From IMG/VR virus record IMGVR_UViG_3300037104_000191, positions 1-43,923 of that record: a stretch of 43,923 nt of DNA. The stretch is one strand, 5' to 3'. Shown in pieces: positions 33,761 to 41,445 of the stretch (the first letter of the stretch is position 1; every line of letters begins with the position of its first letter). The stretch comes from a virus. Both the position numbers and the translations under genes were made by a program. The notes beneath the pieces are model-generated. The model had not been told where the DNA came from. It did no database searches and saw only the letters and a program-made list of their open reading frames with translations.

Positions 33761-33767
33761 TACAAGC

Positions 33768-34865
33768 ATGACCACATTAGCCGTTGTAGGTGACCTTCAC
33801 CTCGGAATAGCACCAAATAATTCACTAAAGTTCGAAGTACTCTTAGAGTCTCAAATTAGTTTTTTCCGGGAATGCTTAATTCCAGAACTTCGTGCTCGCG
33901 GAATAAAGACTGTTATATTTACGGGTGATCTATATGATCAACGCAGAAGAGTTGATAGTAAAATAACTCAATTCGTAGAAGGCTTGTTTGAAAAAGAATT
34001 AGCTGAATTCGAATGTATCGTCTTACAAGGTAACCACGACACGTACTACAAGGACGACCTTGCAGTAACTTCACTTTCTAATATATGGTCTAAGTCAAAC
34101 GTACAGGCAATAACAAAGATCACACCTAAGACTATATTAGGTAAGAGGTTTTTATTTGTGCCCTGGCTAACAACGGCATTAGAACAGAGCTTCATTGAAA
34201 ATGTAAGTAAGGTTTCTGGTAAATTCGATTACCTAGTTGGCCACTTCGAAACTTTAGGATTTCAATACGAAGCTGGCAACATAAGCACAATTGGATTGGA
34301 TCCTGAATTATTCTATACTAATTTCAAGAATACATTATCTGGACACTTTCATACTCAATCGTATAAAGAAGTGAACGGAAATAGTATACATTATGTTGGA
34401 ACCCCATTTCAGCTAACATTTGGAGATATTGGGGAAACTAAGGGATTCATTGTTTTGGATATTGAAACAAATAAAAGAGAATTCATCGAGAACACAGTAT
34501 CTAGTAAGTTTGTTAGGTTCTCAGGACGGGCTGAATTATCTAAGTATGAAACATTTAAGAGATGCTTCGTTGAATTAGAATATCCTGAAGGTACCAGCGA
34601 TGAAGAATTGTTCATTATAGAAAAGGAAGTATTGGCTAAGGAGCCTATTTCATATAAAGCATATCTAAAGGTCGCTAAAAATATAGAAGATGTGATTTCA
34701 GATAAGACACCTGAAGAGGTCAAGGTTTTCGAAGACATGTCGGTGGCAATTAATAGCGAAAATATGGAATCAATGACGAAAGTATTTTTGGAAGCGCAGC
34801 CATATGAAGACCCTGAGATGGTTTTGGAGTTGATTGTAGATATTAGAGCCAAGATAACTGGATAG
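33768..34865 (+). CDS. 47: Recombination endonuclease subunit gp47, SbcD/Mre11-like nuclease
   Basis: The start is ATG 33768, since the mature family N-terminus (MTTLAVVGDLHLG) begins there; an upstream in-frame ATG at 33702 lies inside the HAD gene. Metallophosphoesterase motifs are VGDLHLG (residues 7-13), TGDLYD (52-57), GNHD (88-91) and SGHFHTQ (about 192). The 365-aa length agrees with T4 gp47 (339 aa). It partners gp46 in end resection. There is no Shine-Dalgarno sequence; a TATCAT -10 lies 7 nt upstream, suggesting a leaderless transcript. Confidence 0.93.
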   Translation: MTTLAVVGDLHLGIAPNNSLKFEVLLESQISFFRECLIPELRARGIKTVIFTGDLYDQRRRVDSKITQFVEGLFEKELAEFECIVLQGNHDTYYKDDLAVTSLSNIWSKSNVQAITKITPKTILGKRFLFVPWLTTALEQSFIENVSKVSGKFDYLVGHFETLGFQYEAGNISTIGLDPELFYTNFKNTLSGHFHTQSYKEVNGNSIHYVGTPFQLTFGDIGETKGFIVLDIETNKREFIENTVSSKFVRFSGRAELSKYETFKRCFVELEYPEGTSDEELFIIEKEVLAKEPISYKAYLKVAKNIEDVISDKTPEEVKVFEDMSVAINSENMESMTKVFLEAQPYEDPEMVLELIVDIRAKITG

Positions 34866-34874
34866 TGTTATCAT
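34866..34874 (+). promoter_or_regulatory. Extended -10 promoter TGT-TATCAT, leaderless
   Basis: TGTTATCAT ends 6 nt before ATG 34881 (ATCAGT between), without a ribosome-binding site. The first T of the motif overlaps the region just after the gp47 stop. Confidence 0.6.
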
Positions 34875-34880
34875 ATCAGT

Positions 34881-36344
34881 ATGCCTAAGAATCGCAAATC
34901 TACTTTTGTCAGCAGCGCAAGATCAACAGCTTCTAAGTCGAGCCAGAAAATTGCTCAACTAAAGAAGGAACTTAAGGATCTTGAGAAGACATTGACTCCT
35001 GAGATGATCGAGAAGGTCAGTGCCCAGGTTATAGCTGCACAGAGTAATCAGTTGTATAAGGGTATCGGAGAAACTGCCGATAATTACCTATCTAAGGCTG
35101 TGATTGTTAATCCAGTCTCACCTGAAGATACCCTGCAGGCTAATGTCTCGGTACCAAGCGCAGCTGCAATTGGACCAGTTTCACTCGTAGAAAAGCCATA
35201 CATCTATGGATACACTTCAGACTATTCAGGTTCTGCTCAGTTCAGATTGATTTTCCCATTCAACTCTATTAATTCTCATTTTGGCCACACTGGAAAGATT
35301 CAGTGTATGGTTCAAAATCAGATTATCACCCAAGAAGATATTCTTCCTTTCGTTAGGGCTTTCTGGTTTAAGAACCCATACGAAAGCAATAGAGCCTATG
35401 AGATTTTTGTGTACAAGAAGTATCAAGAGAAGTATCAGTATAAGCTGATCGCCGAACTTGATGACTATGTGTTCGAATATCCTGAATGGCATCCTCTATT
35501 CGGCAAGTTCACCATCGATAATGCCCGTACACTCATTGATAACCTACGTAAGGTCGATGAGGTTATCGTAGCTTCTGAGAATCTAAAGAAGTTGCTAATT
35601 GATCTAGGTGTTAACACTCCTATTAACGTACTACCTAATATGCTACCAAAGGCATATTATGGAACAGACGTTAACATGCGTTATCGTTTGAAGGATCTAG
35701 TTAAGCCTACGATTCTATACAATGGAACCAACTACCACTACGGTAGAACTAATGGAGACTTTGACGGTCCTATTAAGGATTTCATTGTAAACAACCTCGA
35801 TAATTACAACTTCATATTCATGGGTGTTGGTCGTAGAGCCGATGGTTCTCTAACCCTCCCTGATTACCTACAGCAGCCTGCTAAGGAGGGTCGGATCAAG
35901 ATCATGCCCCACTACGCAGCAACTGAATATCCATACGCACTGCGTCAGCTAAGGCCCGATTTTGTGATTGCTCCCCTGGCTGAATGTAAGTTCAATGAGG
36001 CTAAGTCTGATCTTAGATATTTGGAATCTGCAGCAGCCGGTGCGATATTCATCGGTCAGGTGTTCTCAAATGGAAACAGTCCATATCAGTTCTGCCGAAA
36101 TACCTTTGAGACGACGGAAGATATTGAGAGTACCATCACTAGGAATTTGAATAAGGATCAATTCAATGAAAATTTGAAGATCCAATATGATGACCTAGGA
36201 ACTAGATGGCTAGATGACGTTAACAATTTGCTGAACATCGTTAAGATTTTCGGAGACGGAATTCACGGCGTACAGGTAACACCTGAACATGAACAGTACA
36301 ATCAGTTTAAGTCTAGACTCGATAGTGATGGATTCTTTCGATAA
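34881..36344 (+). CDS. GT-B fold glycosyltransferase (family 1/4-like)
   Basis: The 487-aa protein has an N-terminal Ser/Lys-rich segment and coiled coil (residues about 20-45), a Rossmann-like first domain (VIVASENLKKLLIDLG, NVLPNMLPKAYYG) and a second donor-binding domain with ILYNGTNYHYG, FIFMGVGRR and the typical EAKSDLRYLESAAAGAIFIG motif (Glu and Gly positions of GT4-type enzymes). The acceptor is unknown; DNA bases, virion proteins or host surface glycans are all possible. Codon use is closer to the capsid gene than to neighbours, suggesting high expression. The start is predicted leaderless. The stop overlaps the next start (TAATG). Confidence 0.8.
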   Translation: MPKNRKSTFVSSARSTASKSSQKIAQLKKELKDLEKTLTPEMIEKVSAQVIAAQSNQLYKGIGETADNYLSKAVIVNPVSPEDTLQANVSVPSAAAIGPVSLVEKPYIYGYTSDYSGSAQFRLIFPFNSINSHFGHTGKIQCMVQNQIITQEDILPFVRAFWFKNPYESNRAYEIFVYKKYQEKYQYKLIAELDDYVFEYPEWHPLFGKFTIDNARTLIDNLRKVDEVIVASENLKKLLIDLGVNTPINVLPNMLPKAYYGTDVNMRYRLKDLVKPTILYNGTNYHYGRTNGDFDGPIKDFIVNNLDNYNFIFMGVGRRADGSLTLPDYLQQPAKEGRIKIMPHYAATEYPYALRQLRPDFVIAPLAECKFNEAKSDLRYLESAAAGAIFIGQVFSNGNSPYQFCRNTFETTEDIESTITRNLNKDQFNENLKIQYDDLGTRWLDDVNNLLNIVKIFGDGIHGVQVTPEHEQYNQFKSRLDSDGFFR

Positions 36345-36688
36345 TGAAAAAACTAGATAGTGAAAAATTCGATAAGGCTGCACAGGCTACAGTATCTGAT
36401 GAGCTTGCAGCTCTTGAAAAACGGATACTATCTGAATTAGCGGGGATGATAACTGAAGCACACACCAAACTCACAGAGTCTGGTGTGTTTGCTAAGTTCA
36501 CTCAGCATTTGAATGGTAGAAAACCTTCAGATAATGATGTTTTGTATTTTAAGAGGCTTATTGAAAAAGTTGTATACAAGAATGACGTGTCTTTCAGTAA
36601 ATATTTCGACGTTATTGTTGAGCGAGACACCGTAAATCGCGCTACAATAGGCTTCGAGTTCAAAGTCAAGCCCAACCTCTTCCGATAG
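36344..36688 (+). CDS. Hypothetical protein, 114 aa
   Basis: ATG 36344 overlaps the glycosyltransferase stop, so translation is coupled. The N-terminal 60 residues are helical and charged (SDELAALEKRILSELAGMIT); the C-terminus is beta-rich. No family is recognised. The polymerase promoter starts 2 bp after its stop. Confidence 0.65.
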   Translation: MKKLDSEKFDKAAQATVSDELAALEKRILSELAGMITEAHTKLTESGVFAKFTQHLNGRKPSDNDVLYFKRLIEKVVYKNDVSFSKYFDVIVERDTVNRATIGFEFKVKPNLFR

Positions 36689-36690
36689 TC

Positions 36691-36699
36691 TGCTACAAT
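36691..36699 (+). promoter_or_regulatory. Extended -10 promoter TGC-TACAAT of the DNA polymerase gene
   Basis: Same TGCTACAAT as upstream of the phosphoesterase gene. No good -35 hexamer is visible. Transcription should start near 36706. Confidence 0.65.
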
Positions 36700-36727
36700 A
36701 TAGGTGAGGAAATAGCCCTCACATTGT
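36695..36727 (+). promoter_or_regulatory. Interrupted dyad at polymerase promoter and ribosome-binding site, candidate operator
   Basis: ACAAT (36695-36699) and GTGAGG (36704-36709) are mirrored by CCTCAC (36717-36722) and ATTGT (36723-36727), with a 4-nt bulge on the left. The left arm includes part of the -10 and the right arm abuts TAGGAG at 36727-36732. T4 gp43 represses its own translation through a hairpin at this place in its mRNA; a similar RNA operator, or a DNA operator, is plausible. If transcription starts at 36706 part of the left arm is lost from the RNA. Confidence 0.5.
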
Positions 36728-36738
36728 AGGAGATGCCG

Positions 36739-39579
36739 ATGTCGATGTTCAAGAATCTTTGGCTTGATCGCACGAAGAATCAAATGCACTTATGGTCTAC
36801 GGACGGTGCATATAAAATAATTGATTTCAAGTGTAAGTCATACGAACTTTCACCTGGATTTAACGATGCAACTATGTGGACTGTTGAAGGGATTCCAGTC
36901 CGACCTGTATATGACACTAGTATGGATGAGCGTAATAAGATCAGCGCAAACATAAGAAACGCTGAGTCTGATATTCAACCAGAAATTAGATTCCTGGCAG
37001 AATATTACAAGGACGTTGATAACCTTAAGTTTAACTTCTCGGATTTCAATGTTTGTTACTTCGACATCGAAGTTGAAGTGGATAAAGGGTTTCCTCATCC
37101 TGCACAGGCCGCTCGAAGGGTTAATCTAATAACTGCATATGGCAGTAAAAGCAATAAATTCATAACTTTCGGACTAGAGAAAGAATTTATTGAGCACATA
37201 TACATTTCCGATGAAGATATTAAGAATGGCGTCTTTCCTGACGGGCATGAAAACTATAAGGAAATGTGCGCTGAAGGATATTTCGTAGATAAAGTTAGAT
37301 ATTACGTTAAGCGAGCTAAGAAGATTACTTTCGATAGTAATTCAGCTAAGGAATTGGGTTACGAAAATAACCATGAATACATCACATGCATAAATGAAGT
37401 AGATTTGCTACAAAGATTCTTCAAGTATTTTGAAGAAGAACACTTCGACGTAATAACTGGCTGGAATTGCCAGACCTTCGATATTCCATATCTAGTTAAG
37501 AGGTGTGAAAACTTAGGTATAATGGACCATAGAAAATTCTCTCCGGTTAAGAGAGTATACTTGGTCGAAAAGAGAAACGATTATAATCAAATAGAACTAG
37601 TTCCTGTAATTGCAGGACTCTCAGTTGTTGATATGTTGCCCGCTTACAAGAAATCAAATCTGAAGCAGCAGGTCAACTATAAATTAGGAACTATCGCTGG
37701 TATTGAAATAGGTGCGGCTAAAATAGACCTTGGTGTAGACGGACTTAAGCTATACAAAAAGGGTCAAAACGGATGGGTCAAGTTTGCATACTATAACGTC
37801 ATTGACGTAGAGTTGCTTGTCCAGCTTGAATTCAAAAAGCATTACCTAGAGTCAGTCGTTAGCGTTTGCGCTGACGCTCGAATCCCACTAGAATACTTCT
37901 TCATATCTAAGAGAGTCATTCTAGGGTTCATGATGAACTACATGCACAACAAGGGATTGGTAATACCACACCCAGGTGAACAGCAGCACGTACCCTATGA
38001 AGGCGCATACATCGCAGCTAATCCCGGTGCTTACCGATGGGTTGTTTCTTACGACTTTAAGGCAATGTATCCTTCGATCATTGCATCTGCAAACATTTCA
38101 CCCGAGACTAAGTTCAAGGGTCCAATGCCACCTGAAGGAAGTTATTCCAGGTCGGTAATTAAGGATGTTTGGTATAACAATGATAGACTAGGGATTATTC
38201 CTGAAATCGTTAGTATGGTTGTGGATGACCGAGATAGATATAAGAAGCTACAAAAGGTACACTCTAATCCATCAGACCGTGAAAATTATGACCCTGAATT
38301 GTCTGGATTCTATAAGAGAAAACAGGAAGCCTATAAGATCTACGCAAACTCAATCTACGGTTTGCTAGGTAATAGACACTTCCAATTCTATGACGTTGAT
38401 AACGCAGCTTCTGTAACTGGAATAGGTAGATACTTAATTCAGTACTGTATTGACTACATCATCAAATGGTTCGACGTTGGATTACCAATCAGCGAGAAAT
38501 TCAAAGCTGAATTTGGTGATTATGCTAACGTGCAGATTAAGGGTTTACTTGATGAACAGTACATCAATTCACAGGACGATAAAGATTCACTAGGTAAGTA
38601 CAAGAGACTCGTTCTTGCACATACTGACTCGTTCTTTTTGGACTTCTCAGACATTTATTCTCCTTTCATAGGTAAGAAGAGAACAGAAGAAGAATATAAG
38701 GCTTTGATGGATAGATATTCTAATCCAGAGTCTGAAGACAAGGATGAATCTGTATATTCTATTCTTAAGAGTAGATGGGAAGAAGGCAACTGGCAAGAGA
38801 TGTCGTTGACTGAATTCTCATTGCGGTTTGAACATTGTGTGTTTGGCGAAATTAGAACTAAAATCCTAGCCAGATGGGCTAAGGAGAATAACTACAGAGA
38901 GAATAAGCTCTGGTTGAAGCTAGAAAAATGCTGTAACCATCTTATTGAGTTGACAAGAGCGCACTACATCTGCTATCTTCAGTATGATGAAGGTGACGAT
39001 CTATTCAGCTCTTCTTTCGATAAGAGGTTCAAGCCTGTTGGCGTTGAGATCGTTAAGTCAGACACTCCACCCTGGAGTAAGACTCATATTAAGAAGCTGC
39101 TTGAAATGGTATTCAACGACGTACCAAAAGACGAAATCATTAAGAAAATTGGAGAGTATAGAAAAGACTTCAAGGATCCTGCCAATATTGCTCTAATATC
39201 GAAGCCTATATCGGTTAACACATTGGAGCCAGCTAAAAACAATGTGATGCCTGCGCCTAGAAAAGGGGCAAACTCATTTAACGCAGTGATCGACAGTAGT
39301 GATGAATTCTCAGGATATGAACCTATCACTGAAGGAACTAAAGCAAAGTGGATATACGTAAAGACTCCGAATAAATTCGAAACTGAAGTCATAACATACA
39401 ATACAGAATCGTGGCCTCCATTCTTAAATAACGCATTTCAGATTGACCACGAAACACAATTTGAGAAGGTTTTCAAGAAACCACTATCTAAAATCTTCGA
39501 CACGATGGGTTGGGGTAACATCTTCGAAGGAAACATGGATCTCCTCGCAAAATACATGAGAAAGGCACCAACAACATGA
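36739..39579 (+). CDS. 43: Family B DNA polymerase, gp43-like
   Basis: Of three in-frame ATGs (36733, 36739, 36745), 36739 is best spaced (6 nt) from GGAG 36729-36732, giving 946 aa versus 898 in T4. Proofreading exonuclease motifs are FDIEVE (Asp109, Glu111), GWNCQTFDIPY and YYNVIDVE. Polymerase motif A is YDFKAMYPSII (Asp439), motif B KIYANSIYG (Asn537), and motif C LAHTDSFFLDF (His628, Asp630). In most family B enzymes motif C is DTDS; the first Asp is His here while the catalytic second Asp is kept. It replicates the phage genome with gp41, gp32 and the clamp. The promoter and a dyad lie just upstream. Confidence 0.96.
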   Translation: MSMFKNLWLDRTKNQMHLWSTDGAYKIIDFKCKSYELSPGFNDATMWTVEGIPVRPVYDTSMDERNKISANIRNAESDIQPEIRFLAEYYKDVDNLKFNFSDFNVCYFDIEVEVDKGFPHPAQAARRVNLITAYGSKSNKFITFGLEKEFIEHIYISDEDIKNGVFPDGHENYKEMCAEGYFVDKVRYYVKRAKKITFDSNSAKELGYENNHEYITCINEVDLLQRFFKYFEEEHFDVITGWNCQTFDIPYLVKRCENLGIMDHRKFSPVKRVYLVEKRNDYNQIELVPVIAGLSVVDMLPAYKKSNLKQQVNYKLGTIAGIEIGAAKIDLGVDGLKLYKKGQNGWVKFAYYNVIDVELLVQLEFKKHYLESVVSVCADARIPLEYFFISKRVILGFMMNYMHNKGLVIPHPGEQQHVPYEGAYIAANPGAYRWVVSYDFKAMYPSIIASANISPETKFKGPMPPEGSYSRSVIKDVWYNNDRLGIIPEIVSMVVDDRDRYKKLQKVHSNPSDRENYDPELSGFYKRKQEAYKIYANSIYGLLGNRHFQFYDVDNAASVTGIGRYLIQYCIDYIIKWFDVGLPISEKFKAEFGDYANVQIKGLLDEQYINSQDDKDSLGKYKRLVLAHTDSFFLDFSDIYSPFIGKKRTEEEYKALMDRYSNPESEDKDESVYSILKSRWEEGNWQEMSLTEFSLRFEHCVFGEIRTKILARWAKENNYRENKLWLKLEKCCNHLIELTRAHYICYLQYDEGDDLFSSSFDKRFKPVGVEIVKSDTPPWSKTHIKKLLEMVFNDVPKDEIIKKIGEYRKDFKDPANIALISKPISVNTLEPAKNNVMPAPRKGANSFNAVIDSSDEFSGYEPITEGTKAKWIYVKTPNKFETEVITYNTESWPPFLNNAFQIDHETQFEKVFKKPLSKIFDTMGWGNIFEGNMDLLAKYMRKAPTT

Positions 39580-40094
39580 GTGATTTTAAAATATTAGATC
39601 AAATTGTTCATCCAAAATATGATGAACTTTTGACTATCATAAGCATTAAAGACGAAAAAGTCACGGTGTCCGATGGAGAACATTCTCCGTTCATCGTTAA
39701 CATCGAGAATATACTAAAGACTGGTTCTATTAGGAAGAAGAGTAAGTACGATCTTCTTAAGATGTATGTCGTTCTAGATAATTCAGCCCCTAAGGGTCTT
39801 GCTTCAAATGGAGCTAGTCACGTTTCTTACTTTGCAGGTGAGTCGTTCACTGAATTGTCACTGCAGAAGATTTGGCGTGAAAAGTCCATGCGAAATGTGA
39901 CATGCACTGGATCTAGTGCGGATATTCAAACAGCTATTTTATTGGCAAAAACCAATAACATAGAATATATTACATTCGAAGAGCCTGATTGGACTGAAGC
40001 GCGGGGTAGACCTTTGGCTGTTGCATTTGCAGCTAGATATTCATTCCCTGAGCTGTTCAATACGTTTCCACTTTTCCTTCGAGACGTTCGATAG
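39576..40094 (+). CDS. Protein with PTH2-like domain
   Basis: The 172-aa protein overlaps the polymerase stop by 4 bp. Residues 1-55 resemble a small SH3/KOW-like beta domain. From about residue 60, LLKMYVVLDNSAPKGLASNG, then ASHVSYFAG, ITFEEPDWTEARGRPLAVAF and a final short strand follow the layout of the PTH2 peptidyl-tRNA hydrolase fold (VVRxDLxMxxGKxAAQxxHA and a C-terminal ARGRTQIxPGTPT-like loop). The catalytic His/Lys residues are only partly matched, so enzymatic activity is uncertain. It may act in translation or be a degenerate binding protein. A terminator follows. Confidence 0.55.
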   Translation: MSDFKILDQIVHPKYDELLTIISIKDEKVTVSDGEHSPFIVNIENILKTGSIRKKSKYDLLKMYVVLDNSAPKGLASNGASHVSYFAGESFTELSLQKIWREKSMRNVTCTGSSADIQTAILLAKTNNIEYITFEEPDWTEARGRPLAVAFAARYSFPELFNTFPLFLRDVR

Positions 40095-40120
40095 AAAAGT
40101 AGATTAGTGCTGTAAATTAT

Positions 40121-40145
40121 AAGCCTCCGAAAGGGGGCTTTTTTG
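40121..40145 (+). terminator. Rho-independent terminator before uvsX
   Basis: AAGCCTCC/GGGGGCTT (one G-T pair) with a GAAA tetraloop is followed by a T-run. The uvsX promoter begins three bases later. Confidence 0.85.
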
Positions 40146-40147
40146 TT

Positions 40148-40156
40148 TGCTATAAT
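40148..40156 (+). promoter_or_regulatory. Extended -10 promoter TGC-TATAAT of uvsX
   Basis: Perfect TGCTATAAT directly after the terminator. The region where a -35 would lie is the terminator stem, so the extended -10 must suffice. AAAGGAG at 40164-40170 serves ATG 40176. Confidence 0.75.
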
Positions 40157-40175
40157 ACTCGGTAAAGGAGTTTAT

Positions 40176-41426
40176 ATGGCAAAGGGTAAAGCAGCAGGTA
40201 AGGCATCTGAAGAGACAGTAAGCGCACCAAAGACCAAATTCTCTATTAGGTCGATGATTAACGCAGCAAAGAACGAATATATCTACCCAAAGGGTGATAT
40301 TCGAGCAAAGACTGATTTCATTGACACTGGATCATATCCACTTAATGCAATTTTCTCTGGTTCTGTTAAGAAGGGTTTACCCGATAATAGAACTGTTATG
40401 TTTGCAGGTGAACCAGCAACAGGTAAGACATTCTTTACATTGCGAATTTGTAAGAGTGCATCTAACGCTGGATACTTCGTTGTCTATTTTGACACAGAAG
40501 GTGAAAAGGATGAAGAAATATTCACTAATTTTGGATTCAAGGGTCGAGGCGAAGACTACGAATTCCTAAAGGTTAAAACTATTGAAGATTTGCGTACTCA
40601 GATGTACGGAATGATCGAAAAGTATAAGGAGTATTTCCGAGCCCTAGTTCCAGGTAGTGACGACTACAATAATAGAACAAAGCTATTGTTTGTTGTCGAT
40701 TCTATTAGCTTCTTGACTTCAGAATCCGAAGCAACTAATCTTGCTAAGGGTGAACCTAAGCAGAATCTACAGTTGAACAAGCAATTGAAGGCATTTTTCA
40801 GGGACGTAACCATCGATCTGAACATCTGCAAGTGCCCTTTGATCATTGTCAACCACGTATATGACCTAATGGAGAAGACAGCCAACACGGCTACCATTGA
40901 CGCCGGTAAGAAGGTTTCAGGAGGAAGTGGCGGAGCCTACGGTGCAAGTGCTATCATACTACTAAAGACCAAAGAGTCTAGGACGGCCACCAACATTTAC
41001 TCGGAGAAGGATGCGGGGAATGTTAAGAAGGAGATAGTAACTGGTAATTTCTTCACATGTAAAGCAATCAAGTCCAGATATATCCGCAAGGGATCTGAAG
41101 TCGATATTTACGTTGACTTCAAGACCGGAATTGCTAAGAATTTCGGACTGCAGCGCTTCTGTGAAGGAACCCTAGTTGAGCCAGTTAGCCATGGATCGAA
41201 GGGTAAGTATTACAAGCTCATCTGTAAGCCCAAGAATGAAAACGGGGAATATCCAGAAGTTAAGAGTTACCTAGCTGAAATCCCAAACCTAATAGATGAA
41301 ATTGATGAGATTGTAAAGAAAACTTTCCAATTCGGAAATGAAACAGACGAAAACGGAGAATTAATCGGAATTTCAGTTGATGGCGAGCCTTCAGAACCAA
41401 ATGAGGAGGACTTCGCTATCGACTGA
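40176..41426 (+). CDS. uvsX: RecA-like recombinase UvsX
   Basis: The start is ATG 40176, 5 nt after AAAGGAG; the frame extends to 40143 but that lies in the terminator tail. The 416-aa protein has Walker A GEPATGKT (residues 78-85), a VVYFDTEGEKDE motif with the catalytic Glu region, Walker B LLFVVDSISFL and the DNA-binding loop around KKVSGGSGGAYGASAIILL. T4 UvsX is 391 aa. It performs strand exchange with UvsY and gp32, both encoded in the window, and drives recombination-dependent replication. Confidence 0.95.
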   Translation: MAKGKAAGKASEETVSAPKTKFSIRSMINAAKNEYIYPKGDIRAKTDFIDTGSYPLNAIFSGSVKKGLPDNRTVMFAGEPATGKTFFTLRICKSASNAGYFVVYFDTEGEKDEEIFTNFGFKGRGEDYEFLKVKTIEDLRTQMYGMIEKYKEYFRALVPGSDDYNNRTKLLFVVDSISFLTSESEATNLAKGEPKQNLQLNKQLKAFFRDVTIDLNICKCPLIIVNHVYDLMEKTANTATIDAGKKVSGGSGGAYGASAIILLKTKESRTATNIYSEKDAGNVKKEIVTGNFFTCKAIKSRYIRKGSEVDIYVDFKTGIAKNFGLQRFCEGTLVEPVSHGSKGKYYKLICKPKNENGEYPEVKSYLAEIPNLIDEIDEIVKKTFQFGNETDENGELIGISVDGEPSEPNEEDFAID

Positions 41427-41445
41427 CATCCTTAAAAGGAGATAG

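Noticed and set aside
33702-33767. Upstream start for gp47
   Set aside because: It lies within the HAD gene and adds residues that do not belong to the Mre11 family N-terminus.
34409-34852. 147-aa minus-strand ORF opposite gp47
   Set aside because: Antisense shadow with Ser/Ile/Leu-rich composition and no expression signals.
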